The notes beneath the pieces are model-generated. The model had not been told where the DNA came from, did not search any database, and saw nothing but the letters and a program-made list of their open reading frames with translations. The position numbers and the translations under genes are program-made. A stretch of DNA of 61,904 nucleotides from Chara braunii (Eukaryota; Streptophyta; Charophyceae; Charales; Characeae): positions 4,812,908-4,874,811 of the forward strand of contig BFEA01000036.1 of NCBI GenBank assembly GCA_003427395.1, given 5' to 3'. How positions within the stretch are numbered: the first letter of the stretch is position 1; each line of letters opens with the position of its first letter. Below, in pieces: positions 30,972 to 43,501 of the stretch.

Positions 30972-32310
30972 ATGGCTTCAAACCTACCTACCTCTACTAT
31001 TGTTTATACATGCTTTAATTATGGTGATCCCAAGATTCCCAACCATTTTGCTAGATGGTGTCCGCATCCCCGTCAAGTTGCGTCAACCTCAGAGTAACGT
31101 TGTTGTTCCCGCACGAGCCCCTTTATCGACTTTACCTTCTAGCTCTGCCCCGTCGACTGCTATTGTGTCCCATGTTTCTAATCCTGCAGGTTCCTATCAA
31201 AGAGACAATGTATGGTACCAAGCACGTCAGCGTTTGGAGTACCTGGAAGGCACAGTTGCCGCCATCAAGATTCGATATGACGTCGATGTCGAACGTGAGA
31301 AGACAAAACAGGTTAAAGATGAGAAATCGAAGAAAGACCAGGAGGATGACGAAAGGAGGGCTAAAGATAGAAGGGAGTGTGAGGACTTTCAGAGGCAGTT
31401 GACCGAGTGTATGAACAGCAAACTAGACACGGTGTGCTTGGCGCTTTCAGGTTTAGAAGTTGGAGAACATGGAAGCATCGCGCAAGGGTGCGGCTCCTCT
31501 TGGCACGGTAGTGCACGCCTCTGTCTCGCACAACAATGATGATGTTTTGGCTAGACTGCTGACGGATCAGGAGAAGATGAAGATTCAGCTTGATGAAGCG
31601 CTGGCCGCAAGGCGGCGGATGAAAATTTTGGAAAAAGAAATGATGACTATTCGGCTCGCTAGGGATAAAGCACGTCCCGAAGCTGAAGCTTGGAGGCAGG
31701 AGTCTACTCGGTCTAGCTCCAAACGTGGTTGTGTGGCACTTTCTACTCCGAATGCTCAGGCTACTACTCTGCCACGCCAGACTCCTGTCAAGGCTCCTAC
31801 GGTTCGGGTTGAGTACAAGGACCTGAAGCACATGCATCAGCTTGAGGTCGATACACTCCAAGAGATGAGGCTGCGTGAGATGAATAGTAGGAGGGAAGCA
31901 GAGCAGGAACTTGAGGTTGCCAAGGAGAGAATTGCACAGCTGAAGGCAGAGAAGGTTAGCAAAACTCCTCTCTCAAAATTCAGGGTTTGACTGGATGAAG
32001 CCGGTGTGAAAAGTTCCGCCAAAGGAAAGAAGAAGATTGTCAACAAGCAGATGACTAAGTTGAATGATCGGGAAGCCTTCATCAAGGAGACACGCAAATC
32101 CTTGCCAGTAAAGAAGGATAAGCAGACAACAATCTGCGTTCAGGAAGGCATAAAGTATACTACTATTTGACTATTGATGAGATTGTGGCAAAACGGGTGT
32201 TGGAAGCTTTTCCTCCGGTCAAAGATAACTCGGTGGTTGACGTTTCGGAAGATTTGGGTGGGGACGACTCTACGAGTGCCGGTGATGAGTCTACAGCATC
32301 TTAGGGTCTC
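30972..32310 (+). pseudogene. PLE-3 N-terminal region: degenerate knuckle, coiled coil, SAP-like
   Basis: From Met 30972 the frame reads C-F-N-Y-G-D-P-K-I-P-N-H-F-A-R-W-C, a CCHC-type knuckle in which the second Cys is Tyr and two or three residues are inserted. After a shift, 30964-31539 gives a long charged coiled-coil segment, continued in another frame at 31460-31990. A TGA (31988-31990) is followed in frame by L-D-E-A-G-V-K-S-S-A-K-G-K-K-K. Then V-Q-E-G-I-K-Y and, shifted, L-T-I-D-E-I-V-A-K-R match the SAP-like end of the PLE-1 protein. Counterpart of 13813-14739. Confidence 0.55.
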
Positions 32311-32318
32311 TCCCGGAC

Positions 32319-32921
32319 GTGGATGATCTATGGTTATTAGCGCAACGTTCTTGTAAGTTGAGATCTTCTTATTCTACTTCTCGTCTTCGATGTCAGGTGC
32401 TGAATTCTTTTTTCCAAGTTGTGGTGACTGCCTTTGTCCTCCAAGGATGCATTCCTTGGGCTTCAAAGTTCGCTGGATGTATTGCTGACTCATGGCTTGT
32501 AGGGGATGATTACAACAAAGGTTCGTTGGTATACTTATTGGTTTCGCCCTGCTGCAGATATGTATATATAGGTAGTACTGAAAAAGATCTCCATTCGAGG
32601 TGGTGTGAACATGTGTATCAGGCTTGTAATGATAATTTGATTTCTAAGACCAGTAGAAATGAACGACTGTATGGATGGCTTCGACGGTGTGGGATTCAGC
32701 AGTATGTGGCGATTCCGATTTGGTTTTCTTCCCTAAGTGATTTGCTCTCATTAGAGAACTTCTTCATTCAGCAATTTAGTCCCTCACTTAATTTGAGGGG
32801 TGTTCCAAGGAAGTGTAGGAGAAAACGACCTGGTAAGAAAGAAGTTCAAAGAACGTGCCAAAAAATCCGCCCGTTATATTGCTTATATTACCGTAGTTTC
32901 TGCAGTATCTTTTTCCTCTGA
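32319..32921 (+). pseudogene. PLE-3 GIY-YIG endonuclease
   Basis: 200 aa open frame, the clearest nuclease in the window. S-L-V-Y-L-L-V-S-P-C-C-R-Y-V-Y-I-G-S-T gives the GIY-YIG core at about residue 70. It is followed by L-H-S-R-W-C-E-H-V (catalytic Arg), L-Y-G-W-L-R-R, and L-E-N-F-F-I-Q-Q-F-S-P-S-L-N-L-R-G (catalytic Glu, Asn). A basic tail follows. All key residues are present, so this domain alone could be intact. Start codon uncertain since the domain was part of a longer protein. Confidence 0.82.
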
Positions 32922-33144
32922 TCATGTTCTTCACGTTTCCTCTTCCTCTTCTTCTTTCACGTCTGTCTTAAAATCATTTCGTTCTTTCCCCTTGGTATTT
33001 TGTTCTTCAAATGGTGTTATCTCGACTAGCCTACTTCAAGTTCTTAATTCTGCTTCTAATGCTGGTGTGCCTACCCTGATTGTTGTTTGCAAAGGAGGTT
33101 GTGACGAACCACTTTCTGTCTCCGTGCGATTTTCTGCGCGATGA

Positions 33145-34104
33145 CAATGAGGGGTCCTAAGCTGGGAAGGTTGGGCCAACTACGGGAGATCGGGATCGAC
33201 GGAAAAATTGCATCGGTGTCCTCGCTTCTTCGTCTTTTTTGCGTCGCTCCTTTTCGAATGGCCGGGCTCAGAGTTGGGCAAGTCCCGGGATGATCGGTTG
33301 AGTGCCGCGCCGACACGTGCGCGATTAATAATGGTTGACGTCGCTTATTTTTGTTTTGCTGTCGGGTTTTTGGCGCGGTGATCGCGCGGGAGTTTTTGCT
33401 TCTCTCTTTTTGAAATTCTCTTCCGAATCTTGTCAAGCCCTCGATGACTCTCAGAATTTCGGACTTTCTTTTCGGAATTGTGCTTTATTTCTTTTTGCAT
33501 TTTTGCATTAGATAGGAATTTAGAAATTTGGAACTTCTTTTGTTGCGCAGTGCTTTTTGCTTGCGCGACTATTTTTTCGGCAGCAACGGAGCTCTGATTA
33601 GCCGACGCCCTTAATCTTGCGTGTAACCGTAATTTTTGGGCGGGCGCCCTTGTAACTGTATCTTTCTTCTTGAGCTTCGTCTTTCCCCCTCTCCCTCTCT
33701 TCTTTGCAGTGTCTAATCGGCCCGCAGGCTGCATGATCGGATCAATGCGTGGAGAGCGGCTACGTTCCCCACGCCTCGATCTGTCCATGCGGAACGTAGG
33801 CATTCGCTCCCCTTCTTTCCTTCTAAGTCCTTGCAATTCCGTGTTCTTCTCGCATGGGATTAGATAGCTCTCTCAAACAAATGCTGGAAGCTCGGGGTAG
33901 CACGATCAGTGAGGGTCGGCTCACGAGCGAAGTAAGAGGTGAGTGAAGTGGGACTTGGGCGACCCGACGAGCTGGTGCTGAATGTGCAGGATTGACGCGT
34001 GGGGCTACGACGGACTATAGCGTGCGGGCGAATCCAACGGGCACAGGAGGACTAAGCGGGGTGACAACTTCGTGGGTTGGTGTGTGACAACGAACTGTCC
34101 GCAT

Positions 34105-34173
<69 letters not shown>

Positions 34174-35560
34174 GAGATGGATGGACGTGGAGTGGCGGTT
34201 TTCTTTGTCTTCTCCTTTGTTTTTGTATATAAGTTTTGATTGTGGCTACGAGCGATCGGCCCTTATTTTTCGATTCGGCATCTCTCCTTGTTTTCGCCTT
34301 GATTAGGGTTTCTTCTCGATTTTGATCTACTTCTTTTTGTGTGTGACGAATGGACGAGTTCTGCGTGGTTGAATGATGTGCTAGTTGTTTCTCTTTTTGC
34401 TCATCTTAGCTCATGATGAATGGCTAATGACAGGAATTGATGTTGTGCGATGTCGAATGTATGATGTTGTATCACTTTGCATAAACGGGAATATTTGTTG
34501 ACCATGGGATCACTGAATTATTAGATGATTGGGTGATTGTCTATGCCACTTAGCGATTTTGCATGTAGGGCGAAAACTTCACAGTTGCACGAAAATCAAC
34601 CCGTGTACAACCGAACGCCTCGTGTGCGCACGTGTAAGCACGATCTTACCAGCGCAGCCTACACGTGTCCACACACGAACGATTCTCGATCACTGACAAA
34701 CTTGGCACCTCCGATAGGAATTTCCGCCACCAAACCCGAAAATTCCCTTATCAACCGAAGCACGATCAAATACGTACACTAGAATGACAAGATGTCGTAC
34801 GTCGCGGACTGGGAGAATTCGCGGGATCCAGAATACTTAGAACACTGGGGAGAAGGGTACCTTAGGCTGAGATATCCGGGATTTCCCTATCTAACCGAGA
34901 ACCGACTGTGCGCCAGGGAATTTCACTATGCCATAACCAGCGACCCGAGGTGCCCCGATTACCCAACTACGTATAACACGCAATACTTCATATCCCCCGG
35001 CTTCGTCGTTATTGCTACCAATTTCCCTCCCTTTCGCATCCTCCTCCCATACCACCAGCTCACGGTGGTTCCGTAGAGCTCCATAGCCCCATATTGACCC
35101 CATACGCCATGCAGAAATTGCAGACGGCGCGACAACCGCTGAGCTTCTGGGGATACGAAGCCTAACCATAACTCGCCACATGTCCCCACCCGGAGGTCCG
35201 ACTCCTAGAAATCGCCACCCTTACGGACGGACCTCTCCCGAACCGTCGCCACCGAAACAAGTGGACCGGACGGCCTGGGATGCACCGCGCATGCCATCTA
35301 CCTTACGTTGCATGATATTGACCGCCATCAGACCGAAAGTAACCCGTCCCTTAGCCTTATTGGACCCATGCACCTGAACCCCCGCCATAGGAGATCTTAG
35401 TTCTGACCTGGGACTCCACCCTCACTTTCCCAAAAATCCTTGGCACACCCCTTTTCGCACTTCCAAGCCCACATCCCACTCCGATAAGGAAGTCGCGTCG
35501 GGCCTGAGGTTGGGCGTCACAAGGTCCTTTCTTTGTTGATAATTGGAAAGTTGTTAAGCG
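33145..35560. mobile_element. Foreign insertion inside PLE-3
   Basis: In PLE-2/4 the GIY-YIG and linker modules are about 0.5 kb apart; here they are about 2.7 kb apart. The extra DNA is more GC-rich and contains a (GA)n tract (34107-34171). Frames at 34792-35076 (+) and 35181-34891 / 35932-35357 (-) are not recognised. Boundaries are estimates; GGTCCT occurs near both ends and could be a target duplication. Type of element unknown. Confidence 0.45.
34107..34171. repeat. (GA)n microsatellite
   Basis: Pure GA repeat within the insertion in PLE-3. Unlike in PLE-1, no PLE boundary is seen at it. Confidence 0.95.
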
Positions 35561-35612
35561 TTGTTTCGGTAGTTCGGTCATTTCATGTTCTTTCGGACGG
35601 GACTTCCTTCGA

Positions 35613-35951
35613 TTGTCGAAGGGCTGGCTGATCAATGGTGTTGTTATCTCATTCCATTCTATTGTCCCTTTTTGCTGCAGATCGCTGTCTTTGAAACCTT
35701 CTTTGGTGGACTTTTTTAGTAATCCGGTCTCTAGGCGACAACTTCGGTCATGGTCGTTAGAGCACCTTGTGAATGCTTTCTCTGTTATTCGCTGTTTGCA
35801 GGAAAAAAGGTCACGGTTCCGACTGCGGTTGATCTTGTCTAAAGCTATTGCATCCTGTTTTGGGCTTCCAATAAGAAAGAGATTGACGATAAGAATTGTG
35901 TTTGACAATGTTTTTATAAGAGTGAGATTCATAGGCTCTGTGTTAAATTGA
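35613..35951 (+). pseudogene. PLE-3 linker module
   Basis: 112 aa frame with K-P-S-L-V-D-F-F-S-N-P-V-S-R-R-Q-L then S-R-F-R-L-R-L-I-L-S-K-A-I and K-R-L-T-I-R-I-V-F-D-N. Spacing matches K-P-L-I-S-R-L-L-S-H-P-N-E-R-R-S-L ... of PLE-2/4. It resumes the PLE-3 ORF after the insertion. Confidence 0.5.
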
Positions 35952-36059
35952 TAAGAAGACTAAATATTGTCGTCTAGTGGAAGTCTATGCTCACATGGCA
36001 CATGCGTGTGGTTAGGCGAAAAAATAAGACAGTAGGCAGTTACTTGCATAATTTTCATA

Positions 36060-36589
36060 CGTTCGCTAAGACTTCAGAGCCTGTTTGATGCTGCCAGTCT
36101 CGTGGTGAAGATTTGCCACAGATAGGCAATCATGTGGCTTTCCGTCTTAGTGATGCTGACCTTTTTCTCGGATGGATGCGAAACTCTCGTAACATTATTC
36201 ATTCCTCTTCTGACTCGATCTCCTGTCTTCGTCATCGGATCTCCAAATCCTTCGCTACTATCCCTCAGCTTAATTTTTCATCATTTCACCCTCTCTTGAT
36301 CAATTCTTCGCTGGCTAGATGTGTTTCCTCTGCCTCACCTTCCTTTGTCTTCTCCGCATCTACTGCTTCTTCCGGTCTTTATAATAAGTGTAATCTCGAT
36401 GATATTCTTTCTCAGCTTGGTCGGCTTGAAGGATTCGTCCGTTGTCCCATAGATCGCAATCCAGGTGACACTTTCGTTTGTTGTCCAGTAATTTACTTTA
36501 ATGCTATGAGTAAACTTTTCTTTGGTAACCCTTCCTTCTCTCATGTACCTGATAGTCGATCGAGTGTTCTGAGCTTATGTTGTGCTTAG
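36060..36589 (+). pseudogene. PLE-3 CxC-side segment and PIDRNPG motif
   Basis: Contains C-C-Q-S-R-G-E-D-L-P (after a stop), N-H-V-A-F-R-L-S-D-A-D-L-F and R-N-S-R-N-I, aligning with C-T-C-G-H-L-D-L-P, S-H-V-K-V-R-L-C-D-M-D-D-L and K-N-S-K-N-V of PLE-1. It then has G-F-V-R-C-P-I-D-R-N-P-G-D-T-F-V-C-C-P-V-I-Y (motif at 36446-36466). This alignment across two diverged copies is the best evidence that the segment is a conserved part of the protein. Confidence 0.6.
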
Positions 36590-37788
36590 TTTGGGGAAGG
36601 GAAGTTTGAGCGTTATGGTAAATGGGACAAGCAGGGTGAGATCGGTCATGCTTATTGTCTCCCTAAGCATAAGAATGTTGAGCGTTGGTGACCTATCTGT
36701 CCTTCGTTTGTTGAGGGGAGCATTGTTTGTGGTCGGAGAATGACGTATGCTATCAATGCACCTTTGTGGCATCTTCCGGATAACTTTCATTTTAATCTCA
36801 GGTGTACTATGGATTTTGTGCCTGAAATTGTCGCTCTGAATGAAAGTCTGCGAAATGGTGAAAGTTTGTTGAGGCATCCTTCGATTTTGTGCCTAAAATT
36901 GTCACTCTGAATGGATTTTGTGCCTGAAATTGTCACTCTGAATGAAAGTCTGTTCGATGGGTTACGGATTATAGGGCGGGGGAACAGTTCAAGGGTGTTT
37001 TGGTGAGATCGCATGGGAAGCTTGCCAGACTGACGAAGGGAAAAAGTGAAAACGGGTGGCTGATGATTAACTTCAAGGACATTGTTTGTTTTGTGGTTTT
37101 TGAGTTAGAGCGTACATATGTAATGGCTTCTGGACACTTGTTAAGACAGACTGGTGGTATCCCTATGAGCAAGACAACCAGTCCTGCGTTGACCTGTTTG
37201 CTATGCGCGTTCAACGAGTACTGCTTCTTGACTTCACTCGGTAGCGATCGTAAGTTGGTGAAAGGTTTCCTCATTGTTGATGGCGTCTCCATTTTTGTAA
37301 GATGCTCTTCTTCAGCAAAGTCTTCTGGAGTGTCCGCCTCGGGTATAATTGAACATTTTTGACATTTTTACGACTCCGATCTAATTCTTGAGCAAACCAA
37401 CATTGACGACAACTGGGATTATATTGGTTGTGTGGTTAAGGTCTTCTAGGATCCTGCTCGGGTGGCCTGCTTTGCTACCCACAAGAATCAGCAGTTGCTT
37501 CTGGATCACGGTTTGTTTTTTCAGTCGCTCCAGGATTTCTCTTCTTATTCTAGTAAACAACAAAAGATAGCTGTTATCATTTCTTTTCTGCACCTAGCTA
37601 GGATTTTTTCTTCAGTTCCGGGCACGGAAGTTCCTTTTCCACTGACTCTGAAACATGAGCTATGGTTGAGGGGTTATCATGATTCTTTTTTCGATGCTGC
37701 TCTTTTGAATTTTTCATGGAAATTCTTTGGCTGTTGGGACAATTGGTTGGGCATCTTGACGAATTGGCAATGGATGTGGAAGAGGTAG
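36590..37788 (+). pseudogene. PLE-3 reverse transcriptase palm and thumb (inactive)
   Basis: Motif B is Q-T-G-G-I-P-M-S-K-T-T-S-P-A-L-T. Motif C is L-I-V-D-G-V-S-I-F-V, with Gly for the second Asp (37279-37284). Thumb: N-Q-Q-L-L-L-D-H-G, S-L-Q-D-F-S-S-Y-S-S-K-Q, then L-R-G-Y-H-D-S-F-F-D-A-A-L and F-F-G-C-W-D-N-W. Where motif A should be, ATTTTGTGCCTGAAATTGTC repeats three times (36810-36960) and no YDxK-type Asp is found. The enzyme is dead for two independent reasons. Confidence 0.75.
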
Positions 37789-38315
37789 AAGTTGGCAAGT
37801 GATTTTTGCTTTTTTGTTGTTGCTATTGCCATGTGTGTGTCAAGGCCGCCAACATATGATCATGGCAGGTAGGATGATCTAAGGGCAAGGGAAAAATGAT
37901 GTTATCAATATTAAGAATTGTTCGACCTGTAGATTTTGATAATGGCCAGGCCTCAAAACCGTGCCTTGTGCAGTGTTTGGTTGACTATGTAAGAGTTCGA
38001 GGACCGGACCTCTTTCTTTTCTAGGACGGTTCGACCCTTTGGGTACTAGTGAGGCCCTTACTTTTTTATAGTTACCTGGTTTTGAAAATGTGATCTGTTC
38101 CTTCGTGAAGATTTTTTCCTATCTGTTGGAAGAATGTAAACGAGAGTTCGAGGAATAGGTTCCGAATGAGTGTAAGACCTTGCTATTGTGAGTACCGGAT
38201 GTTTCGTAGGTTCTGACGATTGTGGCTGAAGTCTCTGGTCTTTTATACTTCTAGACTATGATAAATACGCGGTCTCGTCGATTCATTTTTTATCACTTGC
38301 GACGACGACGACCAA

Positions 38316-38360
38316 GACCCCTGATGATGGCTGGTTGGTGGGCCAGCCGAAACTAGGGTC
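38316..38360 (+). ncRNA. Hammerhead ribozyme-like sequence, PLE-3
   Basis: GACCC (38316-38320), CUGAUGA (38321-38327), an extra U, stem II GGCUGG / CCAGCC with an 8-nt loop, GAAA (38349-38352), CUA, then GGGUC (38356-38360) pairing with GACCC. Stem III is practically absent. Predicted cleavage follows A38355. Stem I and stem II sequences differ from those in PLE-1 on both sides of each stem while pairing is kept, i.e. covariation. Confidence 0.75.
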
Positions 38361-38405
38361 CATGCCGCTGTACTTTATCGTTATATATTTTGAAAAGTCG
38401 CGTTC

Positions 38406-40419
38406 GGGAACACCGGTTTTCAAGAGGGAAATAATACTGCCCACCGATCTTTGCGAGAGCTTCTCGTATGTCCCACTGACAGATACGCGTCCTATCCTCG
38501 TTATACGGGAATGGGCGAAGAGGGGATACGGGAGGCTGGCGCCTAGTCGTGTTGAGCCCGTTAGTCCATATGGCAAAGAATCAAGAATAATTTAACCATT
38601 CATCGTGTGTATACAATCCTAGCAATCCAATCGGAAAGGCCAAATAGGAGAAACAGAGGGTTCGGAGAAAGAGAAAGAAAAACTCATGTGTGGCGAGACG
38701 CGACCACTATTTCGTGCTGAGATCGTGCGTGGCGAAACCGCATATATACTCGCAGCATTTCTTCGACAATCATAAATCAAAGCATTCTTTTATTTCCAAA
38801 TCCCAACAACATTGCCCCTGTCATCGACTCGCCCTAATCAAGATGGGTTTCGTACCCGTTCATTCTCATCTTCCATGCATGCATTCACTGTGGAAGGTGC
38901 GAAAATGACAATCATGCAATTTTCCAACAAGGTGGCGTTAAGGGAAGAATCCTTAATGGTTAATACACGCGCATCCACCGTTCACAAGACAAAACCCACT
39001 AGATCGGGGGACTACCCAACAAACTAATGGGAGAGTTCCGGAAGAAATCATTCCAACATAGTCATCTTACTCGTTCCGTCACACGCCGACTTTTGGCTTA
39101 TTACGTAGAACCATCCACATCCAGGAAGAAAGAGAAGGAGGAATGTGACAGAGACAGACGGGGATATCAAGATCAGAGAAAGGAGTTACACTGAGATTGG
39201 GAGAGGAAAAAAATAAGGTTCGGCTTTACCGCCGCAAAGTCACACCAGAGAATAGATTCGTAACCAAGATGGCGCATTTGCCATCAAATTTCAACACGGC
39301 CCCGGGCCAATCATCCACTCAACTCAGATCACATGTCCGCATCCTTACACCGATGATCCCGGCCGTCGCACGTCATCCTCCACCACTGCGATCGTCACCC
39401 CGCCAACTTAGTCTCGACGCGGCTTCCCTGGATCCCACAGTCCGTCGTGGCGATTTAGCACACCGCCCGCCAGTCTACAATCAGCTCGTCAGGACTTTCC
39501 GACTCGCACCATGCACATCCCCTAGTCACTACTTCCCCGAAGTTGGCCGATGAGTTGAGAGAGAGTTTTGCGGGGGCGCCGACGGAATTTATAGTTGTGA
39601 GAAGGGAGAGAGATGCGGAGAAGGGCGAAGGGTGAGGCAGAGGAGGGCACAGGAGAGTTTAGGCGTGAGTGCCCGTCGAAAGCCATGTGGATCCCTCCTA
39701 ACTCGACGTCAGCCAATCAGAATCGTCGTGCAGTAAGAACTTACACGGCGCTTGTCCTTGGTTAGAGGGGGAGAGAGGATCAATTGGGTTTTCGAGCGCG
39801 GATCTGAGAGCGGCAAGAAGAGGAGCGCGAAGGATAGCACGAAATGGGTCCAAGATCCAGGTGATCAAGAAAGAGAAAAAAGGGCGTGCACTGAGAGGAG
39901 GAGGGAAAAGCAGTTACAGGGGGAGGGAGCGAGAAAGCATGCGCGCGCGAAAAAGGCGGTGAGAGGAGCGCAGGAGAAGGGAGCTTGCTTGCATGGCGCC
40001 GGTCGGCAAGAGGGAAATGGGCACCAAGACAGTTGCAGTTTTTCTCAATCCTATGCTAATTCGAAAATTGAAAGTACCATATCCACGCGCAAAACAGGCG
40101 CGGGAACATCTTCCGTCCATCCATATTCCTACGAGAATTCCCGGAGCTTTCAAGGTCGGGGCCGAGAACATTCGCGCGCGGAAGGTCGCGCGGCATTCCG
40201 ATAATTCCGGGATTTTTAACTGCCAAGCCAAATTCCAAGCACGCTCGCTAAGGCGCGCAAAATTCTCATGCATTTTCAAAACAACAACAAAAAAAAAGAA
40301 GGAAACTGACAGATTCCCGTACGGTACCCTTAATCGGGCACAGACAGAGGGTGGGGGGGGAGTCCCAGGGGTCGAACTGTACACCTCTGGATGCAGGGAA
40401 ACACGGGAAAAGGGAAGGG
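38406..40419. other. Unassigned interval
   Basis: No recognisable gene. Moderately GC-rich, with purine-rich blocks and many CGCG motifs after 39.8 kb. Frames up to 260 aa (39993-40775) are unlike any family I know and overlap the SINE at their end, so I treat them as chance. Confidence 0.4.
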
Positions 40420-40818
40420 GTCCTAAAGACGGCGCAGGTCCCGAAGCTAGTATGTCACACACAAGTGGCATTCAGGAGGTCTTGGGTTCAATCCCCATTG
40501 GCCTCATGTACCTTCCTGGGCATGCTTGGCGCTTGCCACCTAGAGATAGCCCGTTGGTCCCCCCAATTGGCATTAAAAAGCAGGCTCTGCTGATGTTCAT
40601 AGGGGGAGGGGTAATCCGGGAGGCACAGCGACTGGCCACTCAGATGATGCTGGGTCCCTCTGCCACCGGCTGTCCCCTGGCCGGTGGCCCCCGTTGGGGG
40701 TTCCCTGAAGGCTATCAGGACACCCTAAGGCTATCAGGCCACCCTGGGCTGAAAAGGCCACCGTTGTCAGATTAGACACAAGATTGAATTTACCTGGGCT
40801 GGTAAAAAAAAAAAAAAA
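40420..40818 (+). mobile_element. SINE-like element with B box and poly(A)
   Basis: GGGTTCAATCCCC at about 40486-40498 is a perfect Pol III B box. A weak A-box candidate lies upstream near 40430. The body is about 300 bp with GGCTATCAGG repeats and ends in 15 A's at about 40804-40818. The end lies about 140 bp upstream of the GapC TATA box. Confidence 0.55.
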
Positions 40819-40955
40819 GGAATGATACACCCACCATAGACCATAGGTTTTGTCTTTTTCTGCAAAGATACTCCCACACCGACTGTTCACATGCACACAG
40901 CAATTACGGCAAATTGTGGATGTATCTGACCTCAGTTATGCCCAGTGCTGAATGG

Positions 40956-40962
40956 TATAAAA
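40956..40962 (+). promoter_or_regulatory. TATA box of GapC
   Basis: TATAAAA about 60 bp upstream of a candidate 5' UTR splice donor and 409 bp upstream of the ATG. A start site near 40986-40995 would be expected. Inference from spacing. Confidence 0.5.
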
Positions 40963-41023
40963 CTGCACTCTAACCCCGAAAACAACGCATCCTCATCACG
41001 ACCAAACATTCATCATCATCAGG

Positions 41024-41308
41024 GTGAGTTGTGTTCGGGGACGAAGGTACGATCTCTTTTTTTTCCCCCTTTTTTATTCAAAATTCTGGGCACGATGTAT
41101 CTAAACAACAAAGCAGAATAAAAAAAGAGAAAAAANAAGAAAAGAAAGAAAGACGATCCGCAGTCTCCCTGCCAGCGGTTTTCCGACGTTCGGAAGAGCA
41201 TATAGGGTCCGTCGGTGGCCACACTCTCCAACCATTCACTTGTCAGCGGCAGCATTCAAGCCGTCTTCGTGGTGCGTGTTCGGAAGCGCTCCAGTGGTCG
41301 GTGTGCAG
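41024..41308 (+). other. Candidate 5' UTR intron of GapC
   Basis: AGG-GTGAGTT at 41021-41030 is a good donor. Acceptors such as GTGTGCAG at 41301-41308 or TCAGCGGCAG upstream are possible. If removed, a short leader would join the exon holding the ATG. 41038-41160 is A/T-rich and carries an N at 41136. Acceptor choice is uncertain. Confidence 0.35.
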
Positions 41309-41337
41309 GGGGTCGAGCTCTCTCGCGAGTTGATCNA

Positions 41338-42375
<1,038 letters not shown>

Positions 42376-42967
42376 CTAAGAGAGTGTGCGTAGGTAGCAG
42401 GTATTTAGGAGTGTACATGGGATGCTGGCTTCACCATCGGGATTCGCCGACCACGATTTGGTTCGGCCGTTTCACTGTTGTGCGTTTTCGTTGCATTGTA
42501 GTTGAGTACTCTGGGGATTAGGAAGGGTCTCAGGTTGAGCACCAATCAATTACATTAGGTCGTTTCTTCTTGATCGTTGATGATCATGTTAGGATGGTGG
42601 CTGACTAGATGGAGTGGTAGTTAGGTGTAGTCAGTTCTCTTCTCGCTGCCTGCAACAGTACTTCGGCGAAAACCGAGTCTTTTGTCGCACCTCAGTTTCT
42701 GTCATTTTCTGTTTTTTCCTGGGAGCATGGCGGACGAAAGTCTGGAAGGGATGGTTAGCATTGGTATTTTAACCGCTTCTTGATGTTTCCTTACAGCGGT
42801 GTCTGTCTGTTAACTCTTCTTGTTCAGAGCGGCTGAAACTCAATTTCACACCGATCTCATTTCTGAGAGGTCCGGTTTGGTAATAACTGTTTGACGGCCG
42901 CTCTTGGAGTCAGTGCAGGTATTTGGAAATGACTTTTTTCTTCCCCCTAGCGAAGACATGTATATGA

Positions 42968-43147
42968 CGGGAAAACGGAACGGCGTCTTTGGTTCGTTTT
43001 CTGATGCAAAATTCTTTCTGTTGTGTATGCGTTATCGTTATGGAAAAGAATAACGGGCGGGAAAACGGAACGGCGTCTTTGGTTCGTTTTCTGATGCAAA
43101 ATTCTTTCTGTTGTGTATGCGTTATCGTGATGGAAAAGAATAACGGG
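42968..43147 (+). repeat. 90-bp perfect tandem duplication downstream of GapC
   Basis: CGGGAAAACGGAACGGCGTC... repeats at 42968 and 43058 with one visible difference (T versus G in GTTATCGTT/GATGG). Probably very recent or an assembly duplication. Lies 0.6 kb after the stop codon, in or past the 3' UTR. Confidence 0.95.
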
Positions 43148-43470
43148 TGGATTATGAGCTCGAATCCTGAGGGGATCTAATAGATACAGAACGAAAATGT
43201 CTTTGTAGGAGGCTGCCCATTACTGAGGCTTATGAGAGCTTCCTCCAGTAATGAAAAATATCCTCTCCAGACAGCTTCAGTCTATTGGTGGGACGGAACA
43301 CCTGCTGTCCAGCGGGCCACATGAGCCCGCACTCACCAAAGTCTGACCATGGACGCGGCCAGATACATCCTGGAAAGAGCTTGTGCGAGTACGGCCTGAA
43401 TCCATGAGAAGAGTACTCGTGCATTGACTGCCTCCTGTTCTGAAGAGGGCTTAACTGCCTGAGTAATACC

Positions 43471-43501
<31 letters not shown>

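Larger units (their letters stand above)
30683..38405 (+). mobile_element. PLE-3: Penelope-like element with N-terminal GIY-YIG, interrupted
   Basis: Bounded by a 50-bp direct repeat starting GGGTCCATGCCGYTGTACTT (30683-30732 and 38356-38405). Plus-strand order: degenerate zinc knuckle, coiled coil and SAP-like stretch (30972-32310), GIY-YIG (32319-32921), foreign insertion (~33145-35560), linker (35613-35951), CxC-side and RNPG motif (36060-36589), RT palm and thumb (36590-37788), and a hammerhead-like site (38316-38360). The downstream repeat starts exactly one base after the predicted ribozyme cleavage position. RT is inactive (motif A lost, DG in motif C). Confidence 0.75.

Noticed and set aside
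31988-31990. In-frame TGA with coding-like sequence on both sides, possible selenocysteine as in some Naiads
   Set aside because: Only one such site, no Cys at the aligned place in PLE-1, no SECIS seen, and other frameshifts nearby; a simple nonsense mutation is more likely.
38283-38576. 97-aa minus-strand frame
   Set aside because: Overlaps the hammerhead-like site and the PLE-3 terminal repeat antisense; no homology recognised.
39993-40775. 260-aa plus-strand frame
   Set aside because: Runs into the SINE, odd composition, no motif; likely chance in GC-rich DNA.
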